This document shows positions 31,790 to 39,854 of a stretch of 40,150 bases of DNA, piece by piece. Each line of letters begins with the position of its first letter. The first letter of the stretch is position 1. Position numbers and translations under genes: made by a program. Where the stretch lies: NCBI RefSeq assembly GCF_003696215.1, contig NZ_RFFG01000073.1, positions 1 through 40,150 on the forward strand, in the 5' to 3' direction. The stretch comes from Actinomadura harenae (GTDB lineage Bacteria > Actinomycetota > Actinomycetes > Streptosporangiales > Streptosporangiaceae). The notes under the pieces were generated by a model. The model was not told the origin of the DNA and made no database searches. It saw only the letters and a list, made by a program, of their open reading frames with translations.

Positions 31790-32580
31790 CCACCCCAGCC
31801 GAGACCGGCGCCGCCGGGCGGCTCGACCTGGCGCCCGCGCCGGGCGCCGTCCCGCTGCCCCGGATGATCGCCGCGCAGACCGGCTACGAGCTGCGCGCGA
31901 CGCTGCGCAACGGCGAGCAGCTGCTGCTGACACTGATCATCCCGGTCGTCCTGCTGACGCTGTTCTCCGCGACGTCCCTGCTCGACCTCGGGACGGGCCG
32001 CCGCGTGGACTTCCTCGCCCCCGGCATCCTCGCGCTCGCCGTCATGTCGACCGCGTTCACCGGGCAGGCCATCGGCACCGGCTTCGAGCGCCGCTACGGC
32101 GTCCTGAAGCGGCTCGGCGCGACGCCGCTGCCGCGGGCCGGGCTGATCGGCGCCAAGACCCTCACCGTCGTCCTGGTGGAGGTCCTCCAGGACGTCGTGA
32201 TCGGCGCGGTCGCGCTCGCGCTCGGCTGGCACCCGCACGGCGACCCGTTCTCCGTGGCCGTCCTGCTGCTGCTCGGCACCGCCGCGTTCAGCGGGTTCGG
32301 CCTGCTCATGGCCGGGACGCTGCGCGCCGAGGCGACCCTCGCCGCCGCGAACCTGGTCTACATCCTGCTGCTGGCCGTCGGCGGGGTGGTGTTCCCGCTG
32401 ACCAAGTTCCCGGAGGGGGTCCGGTCCGTTCTGGAGCTGCTGCCGATCTCCGCGCTCGCCGACGGGCTGCGCCAGGTCCTCCAGCACGGCGCGACGCTGC
32501 CCGGAAAGCCCCTGCTCGTCCTCGCGGTGTGGGCCGTCGCCGGTCTCGCCCTCGCCGCCCGATTCTTCCGCTGGGAGTAG
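31786..32580 (+). CDS. ABC-2 type permease partner of the exporter
   Basis: A 264-residue ABC-2 permease with about six hydrophobic helices: near residues 48-65, 83-103, 129-150, 158-180, 188-205 and 238-258. FERRYGVLKRLGATPLPR between helices 2 and 3 is the conserved cytoplasmic segment of this family. The GTG at 31786 overlaps the ATPase stop codon, so the two proteins are made together; the longer open frame upstream lies inside the ATPase gene. The EamA gene follows after four bases and probably shares the transcript. Confidence 0.92.
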   Translation: MTTPAETGAAGRLDLAPAPGAVPLPRMIAAQTGYELRATLRNGEQLLLTLIIPVVLLTLFSATSLLDLGTGRRVDFLAPGILALAVMSTAFTGQAIGTGFERRYGVLKRLGATPLPRAGLIGAKTLTVVLVEVLQDVVIGAVALALGWHPHGDPFSVAVLLLLGTAAFSGFGLLMAGTLRAEATLAAANLVYILLLAVGGVVFPLTKFPEGVRSVLELLPISALADGLRQVLQHGATLPGKPLLVLAVWAVAGLALAARFFRWE

Positions 32581-32584
32581 GTCC

Positions 32585-33523
32585 GTGGCCCTCGCCGACG
32601 CCCCCGGTTCGGCCGCCGCCGCGGCGGGTGGCGCGAGCCGCGCCGCCCGGTTCTCGCTGGGCGCCGTCCCGCCGCCCGCGCTGATCCTGCTCGGCATCCT
32701 GTCGCTGCAGGTCGGGGCGGGCATCGCCAAGCACCTGTTCGGGGAGCTGCCGCCCGCCGCGCTCGTCCTGCTGCGGCTGGTCACGTCCGCGGCCGTCCTG
32801 GCGTTCGTGGCCCGCAAGGCGCTGCGGACGGTCCTGCGCGACCACTCGCGGCGCAGCCTGGCCGTCGCGGCGGGCTTCGGCCTGACGCTCGCGCTGATGA
32901 ACTTCGCGATCTACGAGTCGTTCTCCCGGATCCCGCTGGGCGTCGCGGTCACGATCGAGTTCCTCGGGCCGCTCGCGGTCGCGGTGTTCGCGTCCCGCCG
33001 TCCGCGCGACCTGCTGTGGACGGCCCTGGCCGCGGGCGGCGTCCTGCTCCTGGCCCGGGGCGGCGGCAGCGCCACCGACCTCGTCGGCGTCGGGTTCGCG
33101 CTGCTCGCGGGCGTCGGCTGGGCCCTGTACATCCTGCTGAGCGCCGCCACCGGACGCCGGTTCTCCGGCTCCACCGGCCTCGCCCTCGCCAGCGTCGTGG
33201 CGACCGCGGCGATGCTCCCGGTCGGCGTCGCCACGGGCGGCGACAGGCTGCTCGACCCGCGGCTGCTGCTGCTCGGCCTGGGCGTCGGCCTGATGTCGTC
33301 GGTGATCCCCTACTCGCTGGAGCTGGAGGCGCTGCGCCGCATGCCGGCCCGCGTGTTCGGGATCCTGATGAGCCTCGAGCCGGCCGTCGCCGCGCTGGTC
33401 GGCGTCGTCCTGCTCGGCGAGGTCCTGTCCGGCCTGCAGTGGCTGGCGATCGTCTGCGTCATGGCCGCCTGCGCCGGAGCCACCCTCGGTGAGAAGACCC
33501 CGCCCGAGGCCCCTCAATCCTGA
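32585..33523 (+). CDS. EamA/DMT-family transporter (RhtA-like)
   Basis: A 312-residue membrane protein with ten hydrophobic helices in two repeated five-helix EamA halves. Family features are the early QVGAGIAKHLFGELPPAALVLLR, NFAIYESFSRIPLGVAVTIEFLGPLAV, which ends the first half, and the late RVFGILMSLEPAVAALVGVVLLGE. These match RhtA/YddG-like exporters of threonine, homoserine or other metabolites. GTG 32585 lies four bases after the ABC permease stop, which implies one operon. A role alongside the exporter is possible but unproven. Confidence 0.88.
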   Translation: MALADAPGSAAAAAGGASRAARFSLGAVPPPALILLGILSLQVGAGIAKHLFGELPPAALVLLRLVTSAAVLAFVARKALRTVLRDHSRRSLAVAAGFGLTLALMNFAIYESFSRIPLGVAVTIEFLGPLAVAVFASRRPRDLLWTALAAGGVLLLARGGGSATDLVGVGFALLAGVGWALYILLSAATGRRFSGSTGLALASVVATAAMLPVGVATGGDRLLDPRLLLLGLGVGLMSSVIPYSLELEALRRMPARVFGILMSLEPAVAALVGVVLLGEVLSGLQWLAIVCVMAACAGATLGEKTPPEAPQS

Positions 33524-33626
33524 CCGTTCCGCCCGTAGGGGCGGGATGTGGCGGGCGACCCGAGTACCGTGCAAGGATCGATCTCGGGACGGATCCGGCG
33601 TCCCGGTGAGAGCGAGAGGAGCCGCC

Positions 33627-34466
33627 GTGACCGGCCTGAACGACGACCAGGGGTTGCCGCCCGAGTTCTTCGAGGCGGGGCAGGCGTCGTTCGTGGACTT
33701 CCTGCGCCTGCACGCGCCCGATCTGCTGCCGGTCAACCGGACGCCCGAGGGCGCGCGCCCGCTGGACCTGCCGCACGGCACGACCGTCCTCGCGCTCACC
33801 TTCCCCGGCGGGGTGCTGATGGCGGGCGACCGCCGCGCCACGCAGGGACACCAGATCGCCTACCGCGAGCTGAACAAGGTCCAGCGCGGCGACGACCACT
33901 CGGTGGTCGCGTTCGCCGGAACGGTCGGCCTGGCGATGGAGATGGTCCGGCTGTTCCAGGTCGAGCTGGAGCACTACGAGAAGATGGAGACCGTCCCGCT
34001 GTCGCTGCCCGGCAAGGCGCGGCGGCTCGGCGCGGTCGTCCAGGCGAACTTGGCGCAGGCCCTCCAGGGCCTCGCGGTCGTCCCGCTGCTCGCGGGCTGG
34101 GACGTCGAGGAGAACGTCGGCCGCATCTACTCCTACGACATCACCGGCGCGCCCAGCGAGGTACGGCGGTACCACGCGGACGGCTCCGGATCGCCGTACG
34201 CCTCGGGCTCGCTGAAGAAGCTGTACCGGGACGACCTGACCGAGGACGAGGCCGCCCTCGTCGCCGTCCAGGCGCTGTACGACGCCGCCGACGACGACTC
34301 GGCGACGGGCGGGCCCGACACGTCCCGGCGCATCTACCCGTCGCTCGCCGTGGTCACCGCGGACGGGTTCCGCGCGTACTCCGACGAGCGCGCCGGGGAG
34401 ATCGCCCACGCCGTCGTCCGCGGGCGCACCGAGCAGCCCGACGGCCCCGTCGCCCCGCTCCGCTGA
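33627..34466 (+). CDS. Isolated 20S proteasome beta subunit (PrcB-type)
   Basis: A 279-residue precursor of the actinobacterial proteasome beta subunit. A ~51-residue propeptide ends at PH-G, exposing the catalytic Thr52 (Thr1 of the mature chain) in GTTVLALTFPGG. The partner residues are intact: Asp68 (Asp17, AGDRRAT) and Lys84 (Lys33, ELNKV). Further family motifs are FAGTVGLAMEMVRLFQVELEHYE, GLAVVPLLAGWD and YDAADDDSATGGPD. It should therefore be processed and active. Normally prcB lies next to prcA, downstream of dop-pup, with pafA after. Here the neighbours are an EamA transporter and PolX and none of those genes is near. GTG 33627 follows GAGAGGA; the frame extends upstream without a better site. 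It may be a second beta subunit. Confidence 0.9.
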   Translation: MTGLNDDQGLPPEFFEAGQASFVDFLRLHAPDLLPVNRTPEGARPLDLPHGTTVLALTFPGGVLMAGDRRATQGHQIAYRELNKVQRGDDHSVVAFAGTVGLAMEMVRLFQVELEHYEKMETVPLSLPGKARRLGAVVQANLAQALQGLAVVPLLAGWDVEENVGRIYSYDITGAPSEVRRYHADGSGSPYASGSLKKLYRDDLTEDEAALVAVQALYDAADDDSATGGPDTSRRIYPSLAVVTADGFRAYSDERAGEIAHAVVRGRTEQPDGPVAPLR

Positions 34467-34506
34467 CGGCCGCCCGCCCGGCCCGGGTTCTGTCGTAGGC
34501 GCCTCG

Positions 34507-34512
34507 TAGGCT
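34507..34512 (+). promoter_or_regulatory. Candidate -10 element for leaderless polX mRNA
   Basis: TAGGCT, a common actinobacterial -10 form, ends exactly six bases before the ATG at 34519. There is no ribosome site at usable spacing. It suggests that polX is transcribed on its own, without a leader, despite the short 52-base gap after prcB. Confidence 0.5.
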
Positions 34513-34518
34513 GCCGGT

Positions 34519-36240
34519 ATGGCACGCGCGAACGAGGAGGCCGCCGAGCTGCTGCGAGAGCTCGCCGACCTCCTGTCCATCACCGGCGGTGACGCCTTCA
34601 AGATCCGGGCCTACGAGAAGGCCGCCCGGGCGGTCGAGGGCTTCCCGGACGACATCTCCGGCCTCGGCCTCCCCGGCCTCCGGAAGATCCCGACGGTCGG
34701 CGAGGCGATCGCCAAGAAGCTGCTCGACTTCAACCAGACCGGCACGATCCGGCAGGTGGAGGACCTGCGCGCCCAGATCCCGGCGGGGGTCCGGGCGCTG
34801 ACCGAGATCCCCACGCTCGGCCCGAAGCGCGCCTACCAGCTGTACGACGAGCTGGGCATCTCCTCGGTCGCCGAGCTGTCCGAGGCGATCGGCGAGGAGC
34901 GGCTCAAGGGCCTCAAGGGGTTCGGCCCGAAGTCGGTCGAGAACCTCCGGCACGGCATCGAGCTGCTGGCGCAGACCCGCGACCGCGCCCCGGTCGACGT
35001 CGCGAGCGAGCTCGCCGACGACGTCGTCGCCGCGATCTCGGCGCTGCCCGGCGTCGAACGGTGCCAGTACACCGGGTCGCTGCGGCGCCGCCGCGAGACC
35101 ATCGGCGACGTGGACGTCCTGGCCGCCTCGGACGACCCGCACCCGATCATGGAGGCGTTCAAGGCGCTTCCGTTCGTCACCGAGATCATCGGAAGCGGTG
35201 ACAAGAAGACCTCCGTCCGCACCTCGCGCGGCCTCCAGGTCGACCTGCGGGTCGTCCCGCCGGAGTCGTGGGGCGCGGCGCTCCAGTACTTCACCGGTTC
35301 GCAGGCCCACAACATCCGGACGCGCGAGATCGCCGTCCGGGCGGGGCTGAAGCTGTCGGAGTACGGCCTGTTCGACGCCGAGTCCGGCGCGCTGGTCGTG
35401 TCCGAGACCGAGGACGAGGTGTACCGGCGGCTCGGCCTGCCCTGGATCCCGCCGCCGCTGCGCGAGGACACCGGCGAGATCGAGGCGGCGCAGAAGGACG
35501 AGCTCCCCCGGCTCGTCCAGGTGGAGGACCTGCGCGGCGACCTGCACACCCACACCGACCTCACCGACGGCGTCGCGTCCCTGGAGGAGATGGTCGCGGC
35601 GGCCGCCGCCCGGGGCCTGGAGTACTACGCGGTCACCGACCACGCCCCCGACCTGGTCATGCAGCGGATGACCGACGAGAAGATGCTCGCCCAGCGCGAG
35701 CGGATCAGAGAGCTCCAGAAGGAGTATCCGGACCTGACGATCCTGCACGGCACCGAGCTGAACATCGGCCCGGACGGCTCGGTCGACTGGGACGCCGACT
35801 TCCTCGCCGGGTTCGACGTGTGCGTGGCGTCCGTCCACTCGCATTTCACCCAGGGCCGCGAGGAGGTGACCCGGCGCCTGATCACCGCGTGCGAGAACCC
35901 GCACGTCAACGTGATCGGCCACCCCACGGCCCGGTCCCTCGGCCGCCGCGCCCCGGTCGACGCCGACTGGGACGAGGTGTTCCGCGCCGCCGCCCGCACC
36001 GGGACGGCCATGGAGGTCAACTCGTTCCCGGACCGGCTCGACCTGCCCGCCGACCTGGCCCGCCGGGCGCTGCGGCTGGGCGTGCGGTTCGCGATCGACA
36101 CCGACGCGCACTCGGTCGGGAACATGCGCAACATCCGGTTCGCGGTCGGCACGGCCCAGCGCGCCTGGATCACGCCCGACGACGTGATCAACACCTGGCC
36201 GCTCCCCCGCCTCCGCGAGTTCCTCGCCAAGAAGGGCTGA
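34519..36240 (+). CDS. polX: DNA polymerase/3'-5' exonuclease PolX
   Basis: A 573-residue family X DNA polymerase fused to a PHP phosphoesterase, the usual bacterial PolX layout. Residues ~1-80 form the 8-kDa helical domain, with helix-hairpin-helix segments (LPGLRKIPTVGEAIAKKL; IPTLGPKRA). The palm has the metal aspartates Asp197 and Asp199 (GDVDVL) and Asp242 (QVDLRV). The PHP part (about 335-573) carries the metal motifs DLHTHTD (His343, His345), TDHAPD, HGTELN, SVHSHF, GHPTAR and DTDAH, indicating an intact 3'-5' exonuclease or AP-processing site. It serves in gap filling during base excision repair. A terminator separates it from convergent ctaA. Confidence 0.95.
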   Translation: MARANEEAAELLRELADLLSITGGDAFKIRAYEKAARAVEGFPDDISGLGLPGLRKIPTVGEAIAKKLLDFNQTGTIRQVEDLRAQIPAGVRALTEIPTLGPKRAYQLYDELGISSVAELSEAIGEERLKGLKGFGPKSVENLRHGIELLAQTRDRAPVDVASELADDVVAAISALPGVERCQYTGSLRRRRETIGDVDVLAASDDPHPIMEAFKALPFVTEIIGSGDKKTSVRTSRGLQVDLRVVPPESWGAALQYFTGSQAHNIRTREIAVRAGLKLSEYGLFDAESGALVVSETEDEVYRRLGLPWIPPPLREDTGEIEAAQKDELPRLVQVEDLRGDLHTHTDLTDGVASLEEMVAAAAARGLEYYAVTDHAPDLVMQRMTDEKMLAQRERIRELQKEYPDLTILHGTELNIGPDGSVDWDADFLAGFDVCVASVHSHFTQGREEVTRRLITACENPHVNVIGHPTARSLGRRAPVDADWDEVFRAAARTGTAMEVNSFPDRLDLPADLARRALRLGVRFAIDTDAHSVGNMRNIRFAVGTAQRAWITPDDVINTWPLPRLREFLAKKG

Positions 36241-36251
36241 CGAAGCGCCGC

Positions 36252-36283
36252 GGGGCCCGTCCGGTCGTTTCCGGGCGGGCCCC
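36252..36283. terminator. Terminator hairpin between convergent polX and ctaA
   Basis: GGGGCCCGTCCGG (36252-36264) pairs with CCGGGCGGGCCCC (36271-36283), 13 pairs with one G-U wobble in RNA, around the loop TCGTTT. It begins 11 bases after the polX stop. No T-run on the plus strand; it probably stops both transcripts. Confidence 0.6.
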
Positions 36284-36339
36284 TGCGGTCATCGGACGGC
36301 CGCGGGCCGTGAAGATCAGCGGGCCCCGGAGAAGCGGGG

Positions 36340-37368
36340 TCAGGCGGGCTGGGGCGCGGTGCGGGACGAGGCGGCCGGCGCGATGGTCTCCGCGGCGGGC
36401 ATGGGGCCCCGGTCGCGGGTCGCGAACAGGATGCGCAGGGCCGTGATCCAGACCAGCACCGAGCCGAGCATGTGCAGCACGACCAGCGGCCCGGGAACGC
36501 CCATGAAGTACTGGATGTAGCCGAGCGCGCCCTGCGCCACCTCGAGCCCGACCAGGGTGAGGACGCGGCGGCGGTACACGGCGGGCGCGCCGGTCCGGAA
36601 GGCGACGATCAGGGCGAGGACGGTCAGCCCGACGGTCAGCCAGGCCAGGCCGCTGTGCACGCGCGTGACGTCCTCGATGGCGAAGCCCCAGCGGCGGGCC
36701 TTGTCGTCGCCCGCGTGCGGGCCGGTGCCGGTGACGACCGTCCCGGCGACCAGGACGACGGCGGCCGCGACCGCCAGCAGCCCGGAGATGCGGCGGAGCA
36801 GCGGCCGGACGATCCGCTTCGGTGCCGTGTCGCCCTCGCCGGAGCGCTCGTACAGGCCCACGCAGAAGATCAGCAGGGCCGGGGAGATCAGGAAATGCAG
36901 CGCGACGGCCGCCGGGTGCAGCTTGGACAGCACCACGATGCCGCCGATGACGGCCTGCGCGACCACGCTCATGGGCTGCGCGAGCGCCCAGCGGACCAGG
37001 TCCTTGCGGCGCGGGACGAGCCGCAGCGCGGCGACGAAGACCAGGACGCCGATCGCGAGGACGACGAAGGTGAGCATCCGGTTGCCGAACTCGATCGCCA
37101 TGTTGGTGGCCGAGTGCGCCGGGTTGTGCGTCGGGACGAGGCTGTCGCCGGTGCACCGGGGCCAGTCGGGGCAGCCGAGGCCCGACTTGGTCACCCGGAC
37201 CGCGCCGCCGGTCGCGACGATCAGCGCGTTGCCGATGACGCCGAGCAGCGCCAGCAGCCGCAGCGACGCCGGGGTCGGGTTCCAGAAGGAGTCGATCACC
37301 CGGGTCAGCGGATTGCGCGACGGGCGTGGGTCAGCAGCGGTCTCGGATCGTTCGGCCACGCCCTTCAT
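36340..37368 (-). CDS. ctaA: Heme A synthase (CtaA/COX15)
   Basis: A 342-residue membrane protein with about eight helices. Conserved points are the cysteine pair in GLGCPDWPRC in the first outside loop, the early heme-ligand histidines around THNPAHSATNMAIEFGNRML, LHPAAVALHFLISP, and the second-half ligands in TRVHSGLAWL and VLHMLGSVLVW. It oxidises the C8 methyl of heme O to make heme A for aa3-type cytochrome oxidase, acting after CtaB, encoded 1.5 kb upstream. ATG 37368 is taken as start, with GTG four codons later as alternative; the ribosome site is weak. Convergent with polX. Confidence 0.93.
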   Translation of the reverse strand: MKGVAERSETAADPRPSRNPLTRVIDSFWNPTPASLRLLALLGVIGNALIVATGGAVRVTKSGLGCPDWPRCTGDSLVPTHNPAHSATNMAIEFGNRMLTFVVLAIGVLVFVAALRLVPRRKDLVRWALAQPMSVVAQAVIGGIVVLSKLHPAAVALHFLISPALLIFCVGLYERSGEGDTAPKRIVRPLLRRISGLLAVAAAVVLVAGTVVTGTGPHAGDDKARRWGFAIEDVTRVHSGLAWLTVGLTVLALIVAFRTGAPAVYRRRVLTLVGLEVAQGALGYIQYFMGVPGPLVVLHMLGSVLVWITALRILFATRDRGPMPAAETIAPAASSRTAPQPA

Positions 37369-37487
37369 CGTATGGCCGGGGCCCCGCAGCCTTGACCCGG
37401 CCCCCGTCCAAGGGTAGGGGCGTGTCGGACCCTGAACGCGGCGAAACGGGCGCGGCACGGGACGCGCCGGACGGCGGGTCGCCGGGG

Positions 37488-38699
37488 TCAGCCGTAGGGG
37501 CCCGGGGCAGGCGGCGGGACGAACCCGGACGGCCCCGGATCGGCCCAGGGCGGGCCCTGCCGCTGCGCGGGCGGCGCGGTGCGCAGGAACGTCTGCCGGG
37601 CCAGGCCCATGAGGTCCAGCAGGGAGTCGCGGCGGGCCTCGAACCAGCGGGGCTCGGCGACGCCGCGCTCGGCGCGCTTGTGCAGCAGGGCGAGCTCGGT
37701 CGCGGCGAGCTGGTAGTCCTCCATGGCCTTGGCGGCGCCGCGCCCGCCGAGCGTGCGGGCCCAGCGGCGGGCGGCCCGGCGGGCGGGGATGGACCGCAGC
37801 ATCCGGATGTCGGCGGGCGTGACCAGGCCGGTCGGCTGGTACATCGGCAGGACGAGCTCGATCCGCTTGACGGTGTTGTGCCGCTCGACGAACACGACCG
37901 TGAGCAGGGCGGCGAGGACGACCGCGTCCAGGACGTAGACCGAGCCGAGGCCGCCGAGGCCCATGGCGGCGGCGCCGTTCCACAGGCCGTGCAGCAGCAT
38001 GGCCGCGAGCAGGCCGAGGATGGGCGCGGCGAGGCGTCCGCGCCGGTGGGTGGCGGCCCAGGCGACGCCGATGCCGGTCATGGACGTGAACAGCGGGTGG
38101 CTGAGCGGGGCGACGACGCCGCGGAGTATGAAGACGGTCTGGAGCTGCTTGGTGCCGCCGAGGTCGAACGCCCGCATGTAGTAGGTGACGTTCTCCATCA
38201 TCGCGAAGCCGAGGCCGACCATGCAGGCGTACATGATGCCGTCCGCGAAGCCGTCGATCTCGTTGCGCCGCCACCAGAGCAGGCCGAACAGCACCGCGCC
38301 CTTCAGCGACTCCTCGATCACCGGGGCGCCGAAGGTGGCGCTGACGAAGTGCCCCCGGACCTCCCCGAAGATCGGGACGGTCACGTAGAGCAGGCCGAGG
38401 GTGTTGAGGACGAGCGCGCCGAGCACGGCGACGCCGGCGCCCCACATGAACGAGAAGACCAGGGCGCGGGGCGGCTCCGGCTCCATCCGGTCGAGGGTCA
38501 GCACCAGCGCGATCAGCAGCGGGATCGGGAGGATCGCCAGGACCATCCCGACCCAGAACCCCGCGCCTCCGTAGAGGGCGTCGATGCCGAGCGCGGCGAG
38601 CGCGCACAGCGACGAGACGGTGAGTCCGATCACCAGGGCCACGGGGGGACGCCCCGGCATCCGCCCTTCGAGCACCGCCTTGGGATCAATGCGCGCCAT
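37488..38699 (-). CDS. PrsW-family intramembrane protease
   Basis: A 403-residue membrane protein with about eight helices in residues 20-285. The PrsW catalytic motifs are present: APVIEESLKG (Glu129, Glu130, Lys133), FADGIMYACMVGLGFAMMEN (Asp153 region to Glu169-Asn170), LSHPLFTSMTG and LLHGLWNG. In Bacillus PrsW makes the first cut in an anti-sigma factor under stress. A soluble ~110-residue C-terminal extension, ending in a Pro/Gly-rich stretch, is additional to the core. The start at 38699 lacks a ribosome site; on the minus strand TACGCT ends six bases before the ATG, so a leaderless message is possible. It sits between ctaA and ctaB, and no anti-sigma gene is nearby. Confidence 0.9.
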   Translation of the reverse strand: MARIDPKAVLEGRMPGRPPVALVIGLTVSSLCALAALGIDALYGGAGFWVGMVLAILPIPLLIALVLTLDRMEPEPPRALVFSFMWGAGVAVLGALVLNTLGLLYVTVPIFGEVRGHFVSATFGAPVIEESLKGAVLFGLLWWRRNEIDGFADGIMYACMVGLGFAMMENVTYYMRAFDLGGTKQLQTVFILRGVVAPLSHPLFTSMTGIGVAWAATHRRGRLAAPILGLLAAMLLHGLWNGAAAMGLGGLGSVYVLDAVVLAALLTVVFVERHNTVKRIELVLPMYQPTGLVTPADIRMLRSIPARRAARRWARTLGGRGAAKAMEDYQLAATELALLHKRAERGVAEPRWFEARRDSLLDLMGLARQTFLRTAPPAQRQGPPWADPGPSGFVPPPAPGPYG

Positions 38700-38846
38700 A
38701 GCGGGAGCGTAACGGTCCCGTAAGGGCCGTGCGGACAAGACCCCGCCGACCTGCGGCGATCTTCCAGGAACCGGACGGCCCCCGCCGGCTGCCCGAACGG
38801 TCACCGCCGCCGGCCCAGGTACGAGGCGGCGGCGGCGCGGGCGGCG

Positions 38847-39836
38847 TCAGTGCAGGAGCGGGTCCACGGCGACGGCGGTGAACAGCAGCGCCAGGTAGAC
38901 GTTGGAGAGGTGGAAGAAGCGCATGGGACGCAGGTGGACGCCCGTGACGCCCCGCAGGACGTCCCTGAAGAGCCGGTGTCCCTCGGCGAGGAAGACCAGG
39001 CCGAGGACGATCGCGACGGCCCCGTACACCGGGGTCATCCCGGCGACCGGCCAGAGCAGCAGCGAGCACGCCACGGTCGCCCAGGTGTAGGCGAGGCTCT
39101 CGCCGAGGACCCGCTTCTCGGACGCGACGACCGGCAGCATCGGGACCTTGGCGACCGCGTAGTCCTCCTTGTAGCGCATCGCCAGCGTCCAGGTGTGCGG
39201 CGGCGTCCAGAGGAACACCACGCCGAACAGGATGAACGGGGTCCAGTCGACGGAGCCGCGGACGGCCGACCAGCCGATCAGGACGGGCATGCAGCCCGCG
39301 ATGCCGCCCCAGATGATGTTCTGGGAGGTCCGCCGCTTCAGCAGCAGCGAGTACACGAAGACGTAGAACAGGATCGCGAACAGCGACATCGCGGCGGACA
39401 GCACGTTCACCGTGAGCGCGAACCCGACCGTGGAGATCACCGCGAGCGCGATCCCGAAGGCGAGCGCCCGGCCCGGCAGGACCTGCGCGCGGGCCAGCGG
39501 GCGGCGCCGGGTGCGGCGCATCTTGGCGTCGATGTCCCGGTCGATGTAGCAGTTGACCGCGTTCGCCGCGCCCGCCGACATCCAGCCGAAGGCGAAGGTC
39601 AGCAGGACCCGGTTCAGCGAGGGCAGGCCGTCCGCGGCGAGGAACATCACCGGGATCGTCGTGATCAGGAGCAGCTCGATCACGCGGGGCTTGGTGAGCG
39701 CCACGTAGGCGCGGACGCTCGTGCCGAGCGTCCGCCTCTCGGCCGAGGTCGCCGCCGGAGGGGCCGAGACCGATGCCGCCCCCGGCATCGGGCCGTCCAG
39801 CTGCTCGACCCCGCGCTTGTTACTGAGCACCGTCAC
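38847..39836 (-). CDS. ctaB: Protoheme IX farnesyltransferase (heme O synthase, CtaB)
   Basis: About 329 residues with nine hydrophobic helices, of the UbiA prenyltransferase superfamily. The first Asp-rich motif is NCYIDRDIDAKMRRT and the second conserved segment is RYKEDYAVAKVPMLPV; ALTKPRVIELLLIT is the family's N-terminal signature. It adds farnesyl to heme b to give heme O, the substrate of CtaA. The start is uncertain: GTG 39836 is used here; TTG 39854, GTG 39830 and ATG 39788 are in frame and none has a strong ribosome site. In many actinobacteria the gene to its other side is a divergent transketolase gene, which would lie beyond this window. Confidence 0.93.
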   Translation of the reverse strand: MTVLSNKRGVEQLDGPMPGAASVSAPPAATSAERRTLGTSVRAYVALTKPRVIELLLITTIPVMFLAADGLPSLNRVLLTFAFGWMSAGAANAVNCYIDRDIDAKMRRTRRRPLARAQVLPGRALAFGIALAVISTVGFALTVNVLSAAMSLFAILFYVFVYSLLLKRRTSQNIIWGGIAGCMPVLIGWSAVRGSVDWTPFILFGVVFLWTPPHTWTLAMRYKEDYAVAKVPMLPVVASEKRVLGESLAYTWATVACSLLLWPVAGMTPVYGAVAIVLGLVFLAEGHRLFRDVLRGVTGVHLRPMRFFHLSNVYLALLFTAVAVDPLLH

Positions 39837-39854
39837 AATCGGGTCCACGTCCAA

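Noticed and set aside
37391..37425. TTGACC and TAGGGG 17 bases apart on the plus strand, resembling a promoter
   Set aside because: No plus-strand gene follows; the downstream region is the PrsW gene on the opposite strand.
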